DNA of 6,185 nucleotides from Nitrospira sp. (GCA_012032965.1 JAAUPT010000115.1:1-6185), one strand, 5' to 3'. Positions 1 to 6,185 are shown, counted from the stretch's first letter. Notes: a model not told the origin generated them from the letters alone. Made by a program: numbers and translations.

Positions 1-363
1 ATGCTCCTGCGCGGCCATGCGGACATGGCCATGGACGTGGTCAACATCAAGATCAGCAAGTTCGGCGGCCTGACCCGCGCCCGGCAGGCGCGCGACCTGT
101 GCGCGGCCCTGGGCATCGCCATGACCATCGAGGACACCTGGGGCGGCGACATCGTCACCGCCGCCATCTCCCACCTCGCCCACAGCACCCCGACCGAACT
201 CCTCTTTACCTCCACCGACTTCAACAGCTACGTCACCGTCAGCACCGCCGAAGGCGCGCCCAGACGGGAGAACGGCCGCATGAAAGCCTCGACAGCCCCA
301 GGGCTCGGGATCACGCCGAGGATGGAGGTCCTTGGCGCGCCCGTCGCCACCTACACGGCCTAA
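1..363 (+). CDS. Enolase-superfamily enzyme (mandelate racemase/muconate lactonizing type), C-terminal part
   Basis: This is the last 120 residues of a protein of about 370 residues; the rest lies beyond the left edge, so the ATG at base 1 is probably an internal Met. The visible part corresponds to the end of the (beta/alpha)7-beta barrel. The segment [12 protein letters not shown] (residues 14-25) matches the late barrel strand whose Lys (K17 here) is a general acid/base in the MLE/dipeptide-epimerase branch. The following [10 protein letters not shown] (42-51) supplies the usual acidic residue of the next strand. The tail has the A-P-G-L-G-I-x-P signature typical of the C-terminus. The E-D-x-W-G-G-D-I form resembles hydroxyproline-betaine epimerases and cis-3-hydroxyproline dehydratases, but the substrate cannot be assigned without the metal-ligand half. 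The composition is GC-rich with strong G/C third positions, unlike the genes right of 1050. The superfamily is fairly secure; the specific function is not. Confidence 0.75.
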   Translation: MLLRGHADMAMDVVNIKISKFGGLTRARQARDLCAALGIAMTIEDTWGGDIVTAAISHLAHSTPTELLFTSTDFNSYVTVSTAEGAPRRENGRMKASTAPGLGITPRMEVLGAPVATYTA

Positions 364-380
364 AGGCCCCCCTTCCTTCT

Positions 381-406
381 CGTTACCAAGCTCCCGCTTG
401 GTAACG
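381..406. repeat. Perfect 11-bp inverted repeat, REP-like palindrome after the enolase-superfamily gene
   Basis: CGTTACCAAGC (381-391) and GCTTGGTAACG (396-406) are exact reverse complements around a TCCC loop, 17 bases after the stop codon at 361-363. The hairpin would be stable, but no T-run follows, so it is not a standard intrinsic terminator. Its core (387-400) matches 9 of 14 bases of the palindrome at 418-431, which suggests members of one repeat family. Palindromes of this style are common between genes in proteobacteria, as I recall; copy number in the source genome cannot be judged from this window. Confidence 0.6.
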
Positions 407-417
407 CGCCTGTCCCA

Positions 418-461
418 GAGGCTCCAGCCTCAATCCCGCCCACCGAACGAAGGCTGGAGCC
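418..461. repeat. Nested inverted repeats, second REP-like unit
   Basis: GAGGCT/AGCCTC (418-423 and 426-431, loop CC) forms a compact hairpin. In addition, GGCTCCAGCCT at 420-430 is the exact reverse complement of AGGCTGGAGCC at 451-461. The same bases can therefore form either a short local hairpin or a longer stem with a 20-base loop. With the unit at 381-406 this makes three related GCTCC-centred half-sites in about 80 bases. This is typical of REP or BIME-like intergenic repeats, although no adjacent transposase is visible. Confidence 0.5.
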
Positions 462-536
462 GGGCCAGCGTGCTCCGGTCGATCCGGCGCTCGCCTGATG
501 GCTCCCTTGCGTCCCGACCTGCGGTCTACGATGGAT

Positions 537-553
537 GGAGGAATAACTCCTCC
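537..553. repeat. Short 6-bp inverted repeat
   Basis: GGAGGA (537-542) and TCCTCC (548-553) are exact reverse complements around the loop ATAAC. It lies in the otherwise gene-free stretch 364 to about 600, in which I find no convincing coding frame on either strand. It may be part of the same intergenic repeat block or simply a fortuitous purine-rich palindrome. Confidence 0.3.
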
Positions 554-582
554 CCTCCACGCCTCCCAACCATCATGCGACT

Positions 583-1050
583 TCAGCGGCTTTCCCTTCC
601 TCTCCTCTTCGCCTGCTGCTGCTTCACGTACTTCTCGTCTTCACGAATACGGGCACCGGCGACCTTCAGCGTCAGGCTCGGCACGCGACCATCCTGCTTC
701 AGCTTGATGAACGCATCGACCAGCACGTGCAGCCCCTTGCCTTCGGTCATGCGCGCCAGGTAGCCGATTGTCGGCTGCGCCGGCAGCGACGCGGCGGCGT
801 TCAGGTCCTCGATCGCAATGCCGTTGTGCACGACATGCACGCGCTGCGGATCGATCGACATCGCCTGTGTCATCTTCCTGCCGTAGTACTCGCTCACGGC
901 GATGTAGGAGTCGATCTCGTTGGCACGCTCGGCCGCGCCTTCCACGACTGCGTCCTCTGCGGCTGCGGCAATTGATCGAGGAAAAGGTCCTCGCCCTGGA
1001 GGTACTCCATGACGAAGAAGGGCGCGCCGTCGATCGGCAGGAACAGGAAG
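583..1050 (-). pseudogene. Family-4 glycosyltransferase (GT-B fold), internal fragment, truncated at both ends and frameshifted
   Basis: Two minus-strand frames join into one protein piece. From about 1034 down to 954 the frame reads a segment with L-Q-G-E-D-L-F-L-D-Q-L-P, typical of the end of the N-terminal Rossmann domain in a subset of GT4 enzymes. From 954 to about 604 the other frame reads I-D-S-Y-I-A-V-S-E-Y-Y, then V-H-V-V-H-N-G-I, then I-G-Y-L-A-R-M-T-E-G-K-G with L-V-D-A-F. This is the interdomain linker and the start of the nucleotide-sugar-binding C-terminal domain. A single missing base at about 954-956 (a GG that should be GGG on the minus strand) connects them without losing family pattern. 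GT4 enzymes are usually 370-420 residues; only about 150 are here, lacking the donor-binding E-x(7)-E region. Recognisable sequence stops near 604, followed by unrelated residues to a stop at 583. At the other end it collides with the barrel gene near 1050. Acceptor and donor are unknown. The GC-rich composition resembles the enolase-superfamily gene. Confidence 0.7.
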
Positions 1051-1065
1051 ACCGCGACCGACGGA
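1040..1065. other. Probable chimeric junction between GC-rich DNA and the barrel-gene segment
   Basis: Minus-strand glycosyltransferase sequence is recognisable up to about 1034, and plus-strand outer-membrane barrel sequence is recognisable from about 1060. Neither gene has its proper 5' end and no intergenic DNA separates them. Base composition changes at the same place, from GC-rich to moderate. This is an inferred breakpoint with an uncertainty of roughly 15 bases on either side. Confidence 0.6.
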
Positions 1066-1570
1066 ACGGCGATCACTGCCTATGCCGAGCTGAACTACAA
1101 CTTCAAAAATAGTGTGGACCCACTCTATTCAAGGTATGGACTCGAGGTGAAGAAGATGTTCGCCAGCGAGTCCAAGCGAGCGATTCTGGTTGTGCGTGGG
1201 GAACTGCAAGCGACGCTGGGTACGGATGTTCCGTTCTATGAGCAAAGCTCGTTAGGAGGACAAAACAATCTGCGTGGTTTTGGCGTGGACCGGTATATCG
1301 ATAAGCAACTGATTGCGTTCAGTGTTGAGGAGCGCATTCATATCCTGAGGACGCGCCTTGCCGGTGTCATAGCGGACTTCGAGATCGCGCCGTTCATCGA
1401 TACCGGGGCAGGTGTTCAACTCCTTCAAGAATGTGAGCTTCAAAGACTACCGTATCACGCCGGGCATCGGGTTTCGGGGAATCATCAGACCCAACGTGGT
1501 GGGACGAATCGATTACGGGTTTAGTAAAGAAGGTGGAGCTATCTTCGCCGGGCTTGATTTCCCTTACTAG
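1054..1570 (+). CDS. Omp85/BamA-TamA family outer-membrane protein, C-terminal beta-barrel, one frameshift
   Basis: This is the last 170 or so residues of a 16-strand Omp85-type barrel (surface antigen D15 family), which inserts or exports outer-membrane proteins. Alternating polar and hydrophobic strands begin at A-I-T-A-Y-A-E-L-N-Y (from about 1072). The segment S-L-G-G-Q-N-N-L-R-G-F (1249-1281) contains the loop-6 (V/I/L)RGF motif that is the family hallmark, followed by an E-E-R strand. I-A-P-F-I-D-T-G (1384-1407) is the conserved late strand. The frame breaks at the GGGG run 1405-1408. Removing one G gives D-T-G-Q-V-F-N-S, and the frame continues through R-I-T-P-G-I-G-F-R to a C-terminal G-L-D-F-P-Y and a TAG at 1568-1570. 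This is a typical beta-signal with a terminal aromatic. Without the correction the frame continues to 1524 with non-barrel sequence. The POTRA domains and most of the barrel are missing because the gene is cut near 1050. BamA, TamA and other Omp85 members cannot be separated from this part alone. Confidence 0.82.
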
Positions 1571-1667
1571 GTAACCCGTCAGGCCTACACAACGGTCGAA
1601 CGATCTCGTGTCTTGAAACTCGGCTCCACATGAGGCGACTTCAACGGTAAGGATCTCACGTAAGCGC

Positions 1668-1696
1668 TTGACATCATGTAGTTCTTGTGTGAGACT
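1668..1696 (+). promoter_or_regulatory. Possible sigma-70-type promoter for dxs
   Basis: A perfect TTGACA lies at 1668-1673. With a 17-base spacer the -10 position is GAGACT (1691-1696), which matches TATAAT at only three of six bases. It lies about 90 bases upstream of the dxs start in the 217-bp gap after the barrel gene, which holds no other gene that I can see. The good -35 box makes it worth listing; the weak -10 keeps confidence low. Confidence 0.25.
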
Positions 1697-1772
1697 TCAC
1701 GAAAATCCAGTGCCCGAGCAGGGGATGTCCGTTAGCGTGTGGAACTGACACGGTGCTGACGGAAGAAGAACG

Positions 1773-1778
1773 AAGGAG
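1773..1778 (+). promoter_or_regulatory. Ribosome binding site of dxs
   Basis: AAGGAG ends nine bases before the ATG at 1788, a strong Shine-Dalgarno match at a workable distance. It fixes the dxs start. The predicted N-terminus from that ATG also fits the family, beginning seven residues later than the E. coli numbering. Confidence 0.75.
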
Positions 1779-1787
1779 ATTCCATCT

Positions 1788-3733
1788 ATGTCCATTCTTA
1801 AGACGATCCATAGTCCGGCTGATCTCAAGCGGTTATCTCCTGACCGGTTTCCGGTGTTGTGCCAGGAGATTCGTGAACAGATTATCGGAGCGGTCTCGAA
1901 TGTCGGAGGACACCTGGCCTCGAATTTGGGTGTCGTCGAGCTCACAGTCGCCTTACAGTATCTCCTGGACACGCCGAACGACAAGATTGTGTGGGATACG
2001 AGCAATCAATCTTATACGCATAAACTCCTCACTGGTCGACGGGAACAATTTCATACATTGCGGCAATATGGTGGGCTGAGCGGGTTTTGTAAGCGGGAGG
2101 AGAGCGAGTACGATACGTTCAACGCGGGGCATGCTGGTACCGGTGTATCGGCTGCCTTCGGCATGGTCGAGGCTCGAGAGCAGTTGAAGCAGAAGAATAA
2201 GGTTGTCTGTGTCGTGGGTGACGGTGCCATGACGGCGGGAATGACTCTTGAGGGGTTGCATCATGCGGGAGGGCTCGGAAAAGACTTCCTCGTGATCTTA
2301 AACGACAATCAGATGTCGATCTCGAAAAACGTCGGCGCTATTTCCGCGTATCTGAGCCGGACAATCACGGGCGAGTTCTACGGAAAGATGCGGGAAGAGA
2401 CCGGACAGCTGTTGGGCAAGATTCCCCACATTGGGTCCGACATGCAAAACTCGCTCGCCGGGCGGAAGAACTCGCCAAAGGTGTGATTCTGCCGGGGTTG
2501 CTCTTTGAAGAATTAGGCTTCCAGTACAGTGGTCCGATCGACGGTCACAACTTTGAACATCTGCTTCCGACGCTAGAGAATGTGTTGAAGATGAAGGGGC
2601 CAGTCCTGCTTCACGTCATCACGAAAAAAGGGCTTGGCTACGAGCCGGCCATGAAGAACCCCGTGTGGTTCCATGCCTGCCCTCCGTTTGTTCTGGAGAC
2701 GGGCACACCGGCGAAGAAAGCAGCACGCCCCTCCTACACGGCGATCGCTATGGATGCGCTGGTCCAATTGGCTCGCGAGGATAAGCGCGTCGTGGCCATT
2801 ACGGCGGCGATGTGCGAAGGTACGGGCTTGACGGCTTTTGAAAAGGAGTTCCCGGACCGGTTGTATGACGTCGGTATTGCCGAACAGCATGCTGTGACGT
2901 TTTGCAGCGGGGCTGGCAGCACAGGGAATGAAGCCGGTGGTCGCGATGTATGCGACGTTCCTCCAGCGCGCGTATGATCAGGTCGTGCACGATGTCGCCA
3001 CCAGAATCTCCCGGTGACCTTCTGTATTGATCGTGGTGGGCTCGTCGCTGAGGATGGGACGACCCATCATGGCGCATTCGACTATGCCTACCTGCGCCAT
3101 GTTCCCAATATGGTGGTAATGGCTCCGAAGGATGAAAACGAACTGACGCATATGATGAAAACCTGCCTGGAATTTAACGGGCCAATCTCCGTGCGCTATC
3201 CTCGCGGGGTGAGTCTTGGCGTGAAGATGGATCCGACTCCTCAGGCGCTCCCGATTGGGAAAGGGGAGCTCCTGAAATCAGGAACAGATGTCGCCATCAT
3301 TGCGATCGGTGTCTCCGTGTGGCAAGCCGTCGAGGCGGCTGAGCGGCTCGGTAAGGAAGGCATCTCCACGGCTGTCGTAAACGGTCGATTTGTCAAACCG
3401 CTCGATCAGGAGCTGATCGTGGATGTTGCCAAGCGAGCACGGTATGTTGTAACTGTGGAGGAAGGGTGCAAGATCGGCGGATTTGGCTCAGCCGTGCTGG
3501 AAGCCCTGTCAGATGCTAGTGTGACGGATGTAAAGACCAAGGTCTTGGGCTTGCCTGACCGGTACATCGAACAGGGGCCCCAAGATCTCTTGCGTGAACG
3601 ATACGGCTTGACTGCCGAGGGGATCTATCAAAGCGTGAAGGAACTGATCGGCAAGGCGCCAGCGGTACAATCCCAATTCGCTGGTACGACACTAGGCAGC
3701 CATCTTCCTCATGGCGATGAACAGGGTAGCTGA
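1788..3733 (+). CDS. dxs: 1-deoxy-D-xylulose-5-phosphate synthase, full length but interrupted by three single-base frameshifts
   Basis: DXS condenses pyruvate and glyceraldehyde 3-phosphate, using thiamine diphosphate and Mg, in the first step of the cytoplasmic MEP isoprenoid pathway. The raw sequence has three breaks. One base is missing at 2445-2449, one T is extra in TTTT 2900-2903, and one base is missing at 3000-3002. Restoring these gives 648 residues, close to the family length. The ThDP domain shows H42 (E. coli H49), G-D-G-A at 144-147 with D145 (D152), and N-D-N with N174 (N181). After correction E366 in G-I-A-E-Q-H-A matches E370, Y388 matches Y392, R416 matches R420, D423 matches D427 and H427 matches H431. 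This near-constant offset supports the reconstruction. The canonical G-H-Q-A-Y is S-N-Q-S-Y here (residues 72-76). A tail of about 25 residues follows the transketolase C-terminal domain. The apparent GTG start at 3014 is an internal Val. ispG follows after 41 bp and is probably cotranscribed. Confidence 0.93.
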
Positions 3734-3774
3734 GTGAGGGTAGTTCACAGCATAACAATGGCAGTCAACATCAG

Positions 3775-4959
3775 ATGCATATAGCACGGCGAAAAACCCA
3801 ACAAATCTCTGTCGGCAACGTAAAAATTGGCGGCGATGCTCCCGTTTCCGTACAATCCATGTGTTCGACGGATACGCGCGATGTGGTCGGGACGATCGCA
3901 CAGATTCACCAGCTTGAAGCTGCCGGCTGTGAACTCATTCGTGTGGCAGTTCCAGATGATGAGGCCGCACAAGTTCTTCCGCAAATTAAAGCGGCTATGA
4001 CGGTGCCGCTGATCGCCGATATCCACTTCGATCATCGCTTGGCCTTAAAAGCTGCACAAGTTGTCGATTGTGTTCGTATCAACCCCGGCAATATCGGAGC
4101 CTGGTGGAAGGTGGAAGAAGTGATCAGGGCTGTGAATGAGCGGGGCATTCCCCTTCGAGTCGGTGTGAACGGAGGGTCCCTCGAACGTCACCTGCTGGAA
4201 AAATATGGTTGGCCTTCCCCAGAGGCGTTGGCAGAGTCGGCACTCAATGCCGTGCATGCGTTGGAAGACGTGGGCTTTACCAATCTGAAAGTGTCACTGA
4301 AAGCGTCGGACGTGCATCATGCCATCGATGCCTATTGGCTCTTCGCTCATCAGTCGGATTATCCGCTTCACATTGGAATTACAGAAGCCGGGACAGCCAT
4401 GACCGGGGCGGTAAAGTCTTCCATTGGTCTTGGCTACTTGCTTTCGCAAGGTATCGGAGACACGTTACGTGTGTCGCTGGCCGCTGATCCTGTTGACGAA
4501 GTCAAAGTCGGTTTTGAGATTTTAAAATCGCTCGAGTTGCGTCATCGAGGGATTAATGTCATTGCCTGCCCGACATGCGGGCGCGTTGAGATCGATGTTG
4601 TCCGAATGGCGAACGAATTGGAGAAAAAGCTGGGTCATATCAAGACTCCGTTGAACGTTTCGGTGCTTGGGTGTGTGGTGAATGGAATCGGCGAAGGTAA
4701 AGAGGCAGACATCGGGATTGCCGGCGGCGAGGGGAAAGGTATTTTGTTCAAGAAGGGTAAGCTTGTTCGTAAGGTTCCGATGGAAGAATTGATGGAAACC
4801 TTGATTCAAGAAGTGGAGCTGCTGGCGAAGGAAAAAGAAGCAGAAAGTAGTGGCGAAGCGATCGTGCCTCTTCCCTCAAACGAGTGGGAATCACTGATGC
4901 CTCAATCGGAGCCTCACTCAACGCTCAGAAAAGAGATCCCTGTATTACCTCGCCGGTAG
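3775..4959 (+). CDS. ispG: 4-hydroxy-3-methylbut-2-enyl diphosphate synthase (GcpE), bacterial type
   Basis: IspG reductively converts MEcPP to HMBPP, the penultimate MEP step, using a [4Fe-4S] cluster and flavodoxin or ferredoxin electrons. The 394-residue frame is intact. Residues 1 to about 255 form the TIM barrel, with V-S-V-Q-S-M near 24-29, A-D-I-H-F-D-H near 81-87, R-I-N-P-G-N-I-G at 101-108 and G-V-N-G-G-S-L near 130-136. The cluster domain has C265 and C268 in C-P-T-C-G-R, C300 in L-G-C-V-V-N-G, and E307 in G-E-G. Spacing is identical to E. coli C270/C273/C305/E312. The plant-type insert domain is absent, as is usual in most bacteria. About 40 extra polar residues after the conserved end (from about 352, E/K/S/P-rich) have no recognisable domain. 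ATG 3775 is the only ordinary start after the dxs stop in this frame. Its Shine-Dalgarno is weak, so translational coupling to dxs is plausible. Confidence 0.96.
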   Translation: MHIARRKTQQISVGNVKIGGDAPVSVQSMCSTDTRDVVGTIAQIHQLEAAGCELIRVAVPDDEAAQVLPQIKAAMTVPLIADIHFDHRLALKAAQVVDCVRINPGNIGAWWKVEEVIRAVNERGIPLRVGVNGGSLERHLLEKYGWPSPEALAESALNAVHALEDVGFTNLKVSLKASDVHHAIDAYWLFAHQSDYPLHIGITEAGTAMTGAVKSSIGLGYLLSQGIGDTLRVSLAADPVDEVKVGFEILKSLELRHRGINVIACPTCGRVEIDVVRMANELEKKLGHIKTPLNVSVLGCVVNGIGEGKEADIGIAGGEGKGILFKKGKLVRKVPMEELMETLIQEVELLAKEKEAESSGEAIVPLPSNEWESLMPQSEPHSTLRKEIPVLPRR

Positions 4960-4961
4960 AC

Positions 4962-4977
4962 GCGCTCTGGTCAGCGC
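4962..4977 (+). terminator. Weak hairpin just after ispG
   Basis: GCGCT (4962-4966) and AGCGC (4973-4977) pair around a six-base loop, beginning two bases after the ispG stop codon. The stem is only five pairs and no T-run follows, so termination here would be weak at best. The rest of the 112-base gap to the next gene shows no clear promoter or other structure. Confidence 0.2.
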
Positions 4978-5071
4978 CTCTCCTGCCGCTTGATTCTAGT
5001 TTCCGACAGACATTGCGACGTGTTTTGCGGGTCAAGGATCAGTGTCGTTAACGCGAATGCGATAACAATTG

Positions 5072-6185
5072 ATGATTGATCAGATGAAAGAGTTTGTCAG
5101 GTCGGATCGTTTTTCCCGAGTGGTAAAACTTGGACTCGTTGTTGTGGCGATGGTGCACGGGTACATTATCTCCTTTGGGCGATCGTTTCACTTTCGAGAC
5201 ATCGATATCCATCGAGAGATCGGACGGCGCTTTCTATCGGGAGAATATCTGTACGCAAACGATTACTGCTACATGTATTTGCCGACCACCGGCATCTATT
5301 TTGCCCCCTTGCTTGTTCTCGACAGAAATCCAAGCCTGGCTTTGCGGTATGCCGTCGCGATTGGCTGTTTGGTCATCACGATCATTCTGTTCCGCCGGAT
5401 GGTGTGCAGCTCCGTGAACACGAAAGGGTGGGGTGGGTTACTGCTTGGCCTAGGGGCAGGTGCGTTGACGTTGCAATTTATCTTGAACGATCTCGACGAT
5501 GGCGGCCCTCATCTCATATTGCTGGGCATTCTAGTTGGGGGGATTTATTCCATATGGGTTGGAAGGGAACGGCTGGGCGCCGCCTTGGTCGGGCTCGGCA
5601 TTGTCCTCAAGGTCACCCCTGCGCTCTTCGTGCTACTGTTTCTTTGGAAGCGGCAGTGGCGTGTCGCAGCGTACACGGTCCTAGCCACACTCATCTGGAT
5701 CGTGCTGCCTGTTTTGTATATGGGGCCTATGAGTTGGTTGGAACATCACACTGAATGGACGAACAATGCCGTGATGTCAGTCCTGGATCGGCAGGCAGAG
5801 GGTCGGCAAGAAAACGAATTGCAGAAGGCCAACCTCTCTCTCCGGCATACTATGCTGCGTTATCTGGTAACGTATCCTCCCACGCACCGGCTTCGGCAAG
5901 TGGACCCCGGATATCAACCAGTCATGGATCTGTCGTCTCCCTCCGCAAATGCGATTGTCGCGATCGCGGGTCTGAGTCTGCTTGCACTCTTCGCATGGTC
6001 AAGCCGGCGGGCGTTTCAAGGGCCGGGAGATCCCACGTGGGGGCGGGATTGCGCAGGGACCCTGATCCTCGCCTTGTTGTTCTCTCCGATCACCTGGGAC
6101 CAGCATCTGGTGTGGATGATACCGGCGGCGCTCGTCGTCGTGGCGGCTGCGGCTCGGATGAGCGGCAGGTTGACCAGCGCCGGGT
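5072..6185 (+). CDS. Polytopic membrane protein, probable GT87/DUF2029-family glycosyltransferase, 3' end beyond window
   Basis: An open frame of 371 residues runs to the right edge without a stop. It predicts about eight or more hydrophobic segments, near residues 17-36, 92-108, 119-138, 147-164, 168-191, 198-218, 292-310 and 328-362. The layout fits the GT-C-like GT87/DUF2029 family, polyprenyl-phosphate-mannose-dependent sugar transferases of the inner membrane. An early loop has R-D-I-D-I-H with G-E-Y-L-Y (42-61), holding candidate catalytic Asp43 and Asp45. It is followed by Y-L-P and a hydrophobic P-L-L. Further matches are L-K-V-T-P (179-183, family L-K-x-x-P), N-L-S-L-R (254-258, compare N-x-S-L) and S-P-I-T-W-D-Q-H (338-345, compare S-P-I-S-W-x-H-H). 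The usual G-Q-x-N after an early helix is D-D-G-G-P-H here. ATG 5072 is chosen as the earliest ATG after the in-frame stop at 5063; TTG 5069 and ATG 5084 are alternatives, none with a strong Shine-Dalgarno. A polyprenyl carrier would link it loosely to the MEP genes upstream, but that is inference. Family is likely; substrate unknown. Confidence 0.72.
   Translation, partial: MIDQMKEFVRSDRFSRVVKLGLVVVAMVHGYIISFGRSFHFRDIDIHREIGRRFLSGEYLYANDYCYMYLPTTGIYFAPLLVLDRNPSLALRYAVAIGCLVITIILFRRMVCSSVNTKGWGGLLLGLGAGALTLQFILNDLDDGGPHLILLGILVGGIYSIWVGRERLGAALVGLGIVLKVTPALFVLLFLWKRQWRVAAYTVLATLIWIVLPVLYMGPMSWLEHHTEWTNNAVMSVLDRQAEGRQENELQKANLSLRHTMLRYLVTYPPTHRLRQVDPGYQPVMDLSSPSANAIVAIAGLSLLALFAWSSRRAFQGPGDPTWGRDCAGTLILALLFSPITWDQHLVWMIPAALVVVAAAARMSGRLTSAG

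Noticed and set aside
99..404. Arg/His-rich open frame overlapping the enolase-superfamily gene
   Set aside because: This low-complexity translation is an out-of-frame shadow of the GC-rich coding sequence.
332..763. Plus-strand open frame of 143 codons across the REP-like block and glycosyltransferase fragment
   Set aside because: It has no domain pattern, is rich in Ser/Pro/Arg, and its 3' half is antisense to a recognisable glycosyltransferase. It is explained by high GC.
894..1076. Short minus-strand frame with A-P-F-F-V-M-E-Y-L read as a protein-kinase hinge or aminoglycoside phosphotransferase
   Set aside because: The following L-Q-G-E-D-L-F-L-D-Q-L-P fits a GT4 glycosyltransferase and continues into the adjacent glycosyltransferase frame after one indel.
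1571..1787. Possible riboswitch or small RNA upstream of dxs
   Set aside because: No thiamine-box core (CUGAGA with its partner segment) or other familiar conserved element could be found. Only a weak promoter candidate and the ribosome binding site are supportable.
2895..2910. Programmed ribosomal frameshifting in dxs
   Set aside because: Three indels of mixed sign in different contexts, with no conserved slippery heptamer and downstream pseudoknot that I can see, do not fit a programmed site.
3014..3733. Separate gene starting at GTG 3014, that is, a split two-subunit DXS like some transketolases
   Set aside because: Conserved DXS sequence continues upstream of 3014 in the same frame from 3002. 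The GTG is an internal Val without a ribosome binding site, and the break falls inside the pyrimidine-binding domain rather than at a domain boundary.
4522..4809. Antisense open frame within ispG, and similar antisense frames under dxs
   Set aside because: The conserved sense-strand proteins account for the DNA, and the antisense translations show no family pattern.
5130..5754. Two plus-strand frames (5130-5417 and 5404-5754) over the last gene
   Set aside because: They are in other frames from the 371-residue open frame starting at 5072, which has helices and GT87-like motifs throughout.

Overview
The window divides at about position 1050. To the right is a coherent, moderate-GC, plus-strand segment of a Gram-negative bacterial chromosome. 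It carries the 3' end of an Omp85/BamA-type outer-membrane protein gene, then dxs, then ispG, then a polytopic membrane protein that looks like a GT87/DUF2029 glycosyltransferase and runs off the right edge. The outer-membrane barrel implies a diderm. The style of the DXS and IspG proteins reminded me of Nitrospirota (Nitrospira-like), but that is recall rather than a search result. dxs and ispG encode the first and a late enzyme of the MEP isoprenoid pathway and sit 41 bp apart, probably as one transcription unit.

To the left (1 to about 1050) is visibly GC-richer DNA that does not form a coherent locus. It holds the C-terminal third of an enolase-superfamily (mandelate racemase/muconate lactonizing type) enzyme on the plus strand, then about 240 bp of intergenic DNA with compact palindromes of REP-like character, then an internal piece of a family-4 glycosyltransferase on the minus strand. 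The glycosyltransferase piece is cut at both ends, and its upstream end abuts the truncated barrel gene with no intergenic DNA. The simplest reading is a chimeric or misassembled contig end; recombination in a living genome is the alternative.

The main structural result is a set of single-base indels. One (+1) lies in the barrel gene at a GGGG run. Three (-1, +1, -1) lie in dxs near 2445, 2900 and 3001. One (-1) lies in the glycosyltransferase remnant near 955. Correcting them restores full-length conserved proteins. The corrected DXS is 648 residues, and its catalytic residues fall at near-constant offsets from E. coli DXS. This pattern favours sequencing or assembly error over gene decay. 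ispG and the terminal membrane-protein gene are uninterrupted.

I see no undescribed defence, mobile or RNA-based system here. The most biologically interesting point is that the nearly invariant GHQ motif of DXS reads S-N-Q in this protein.
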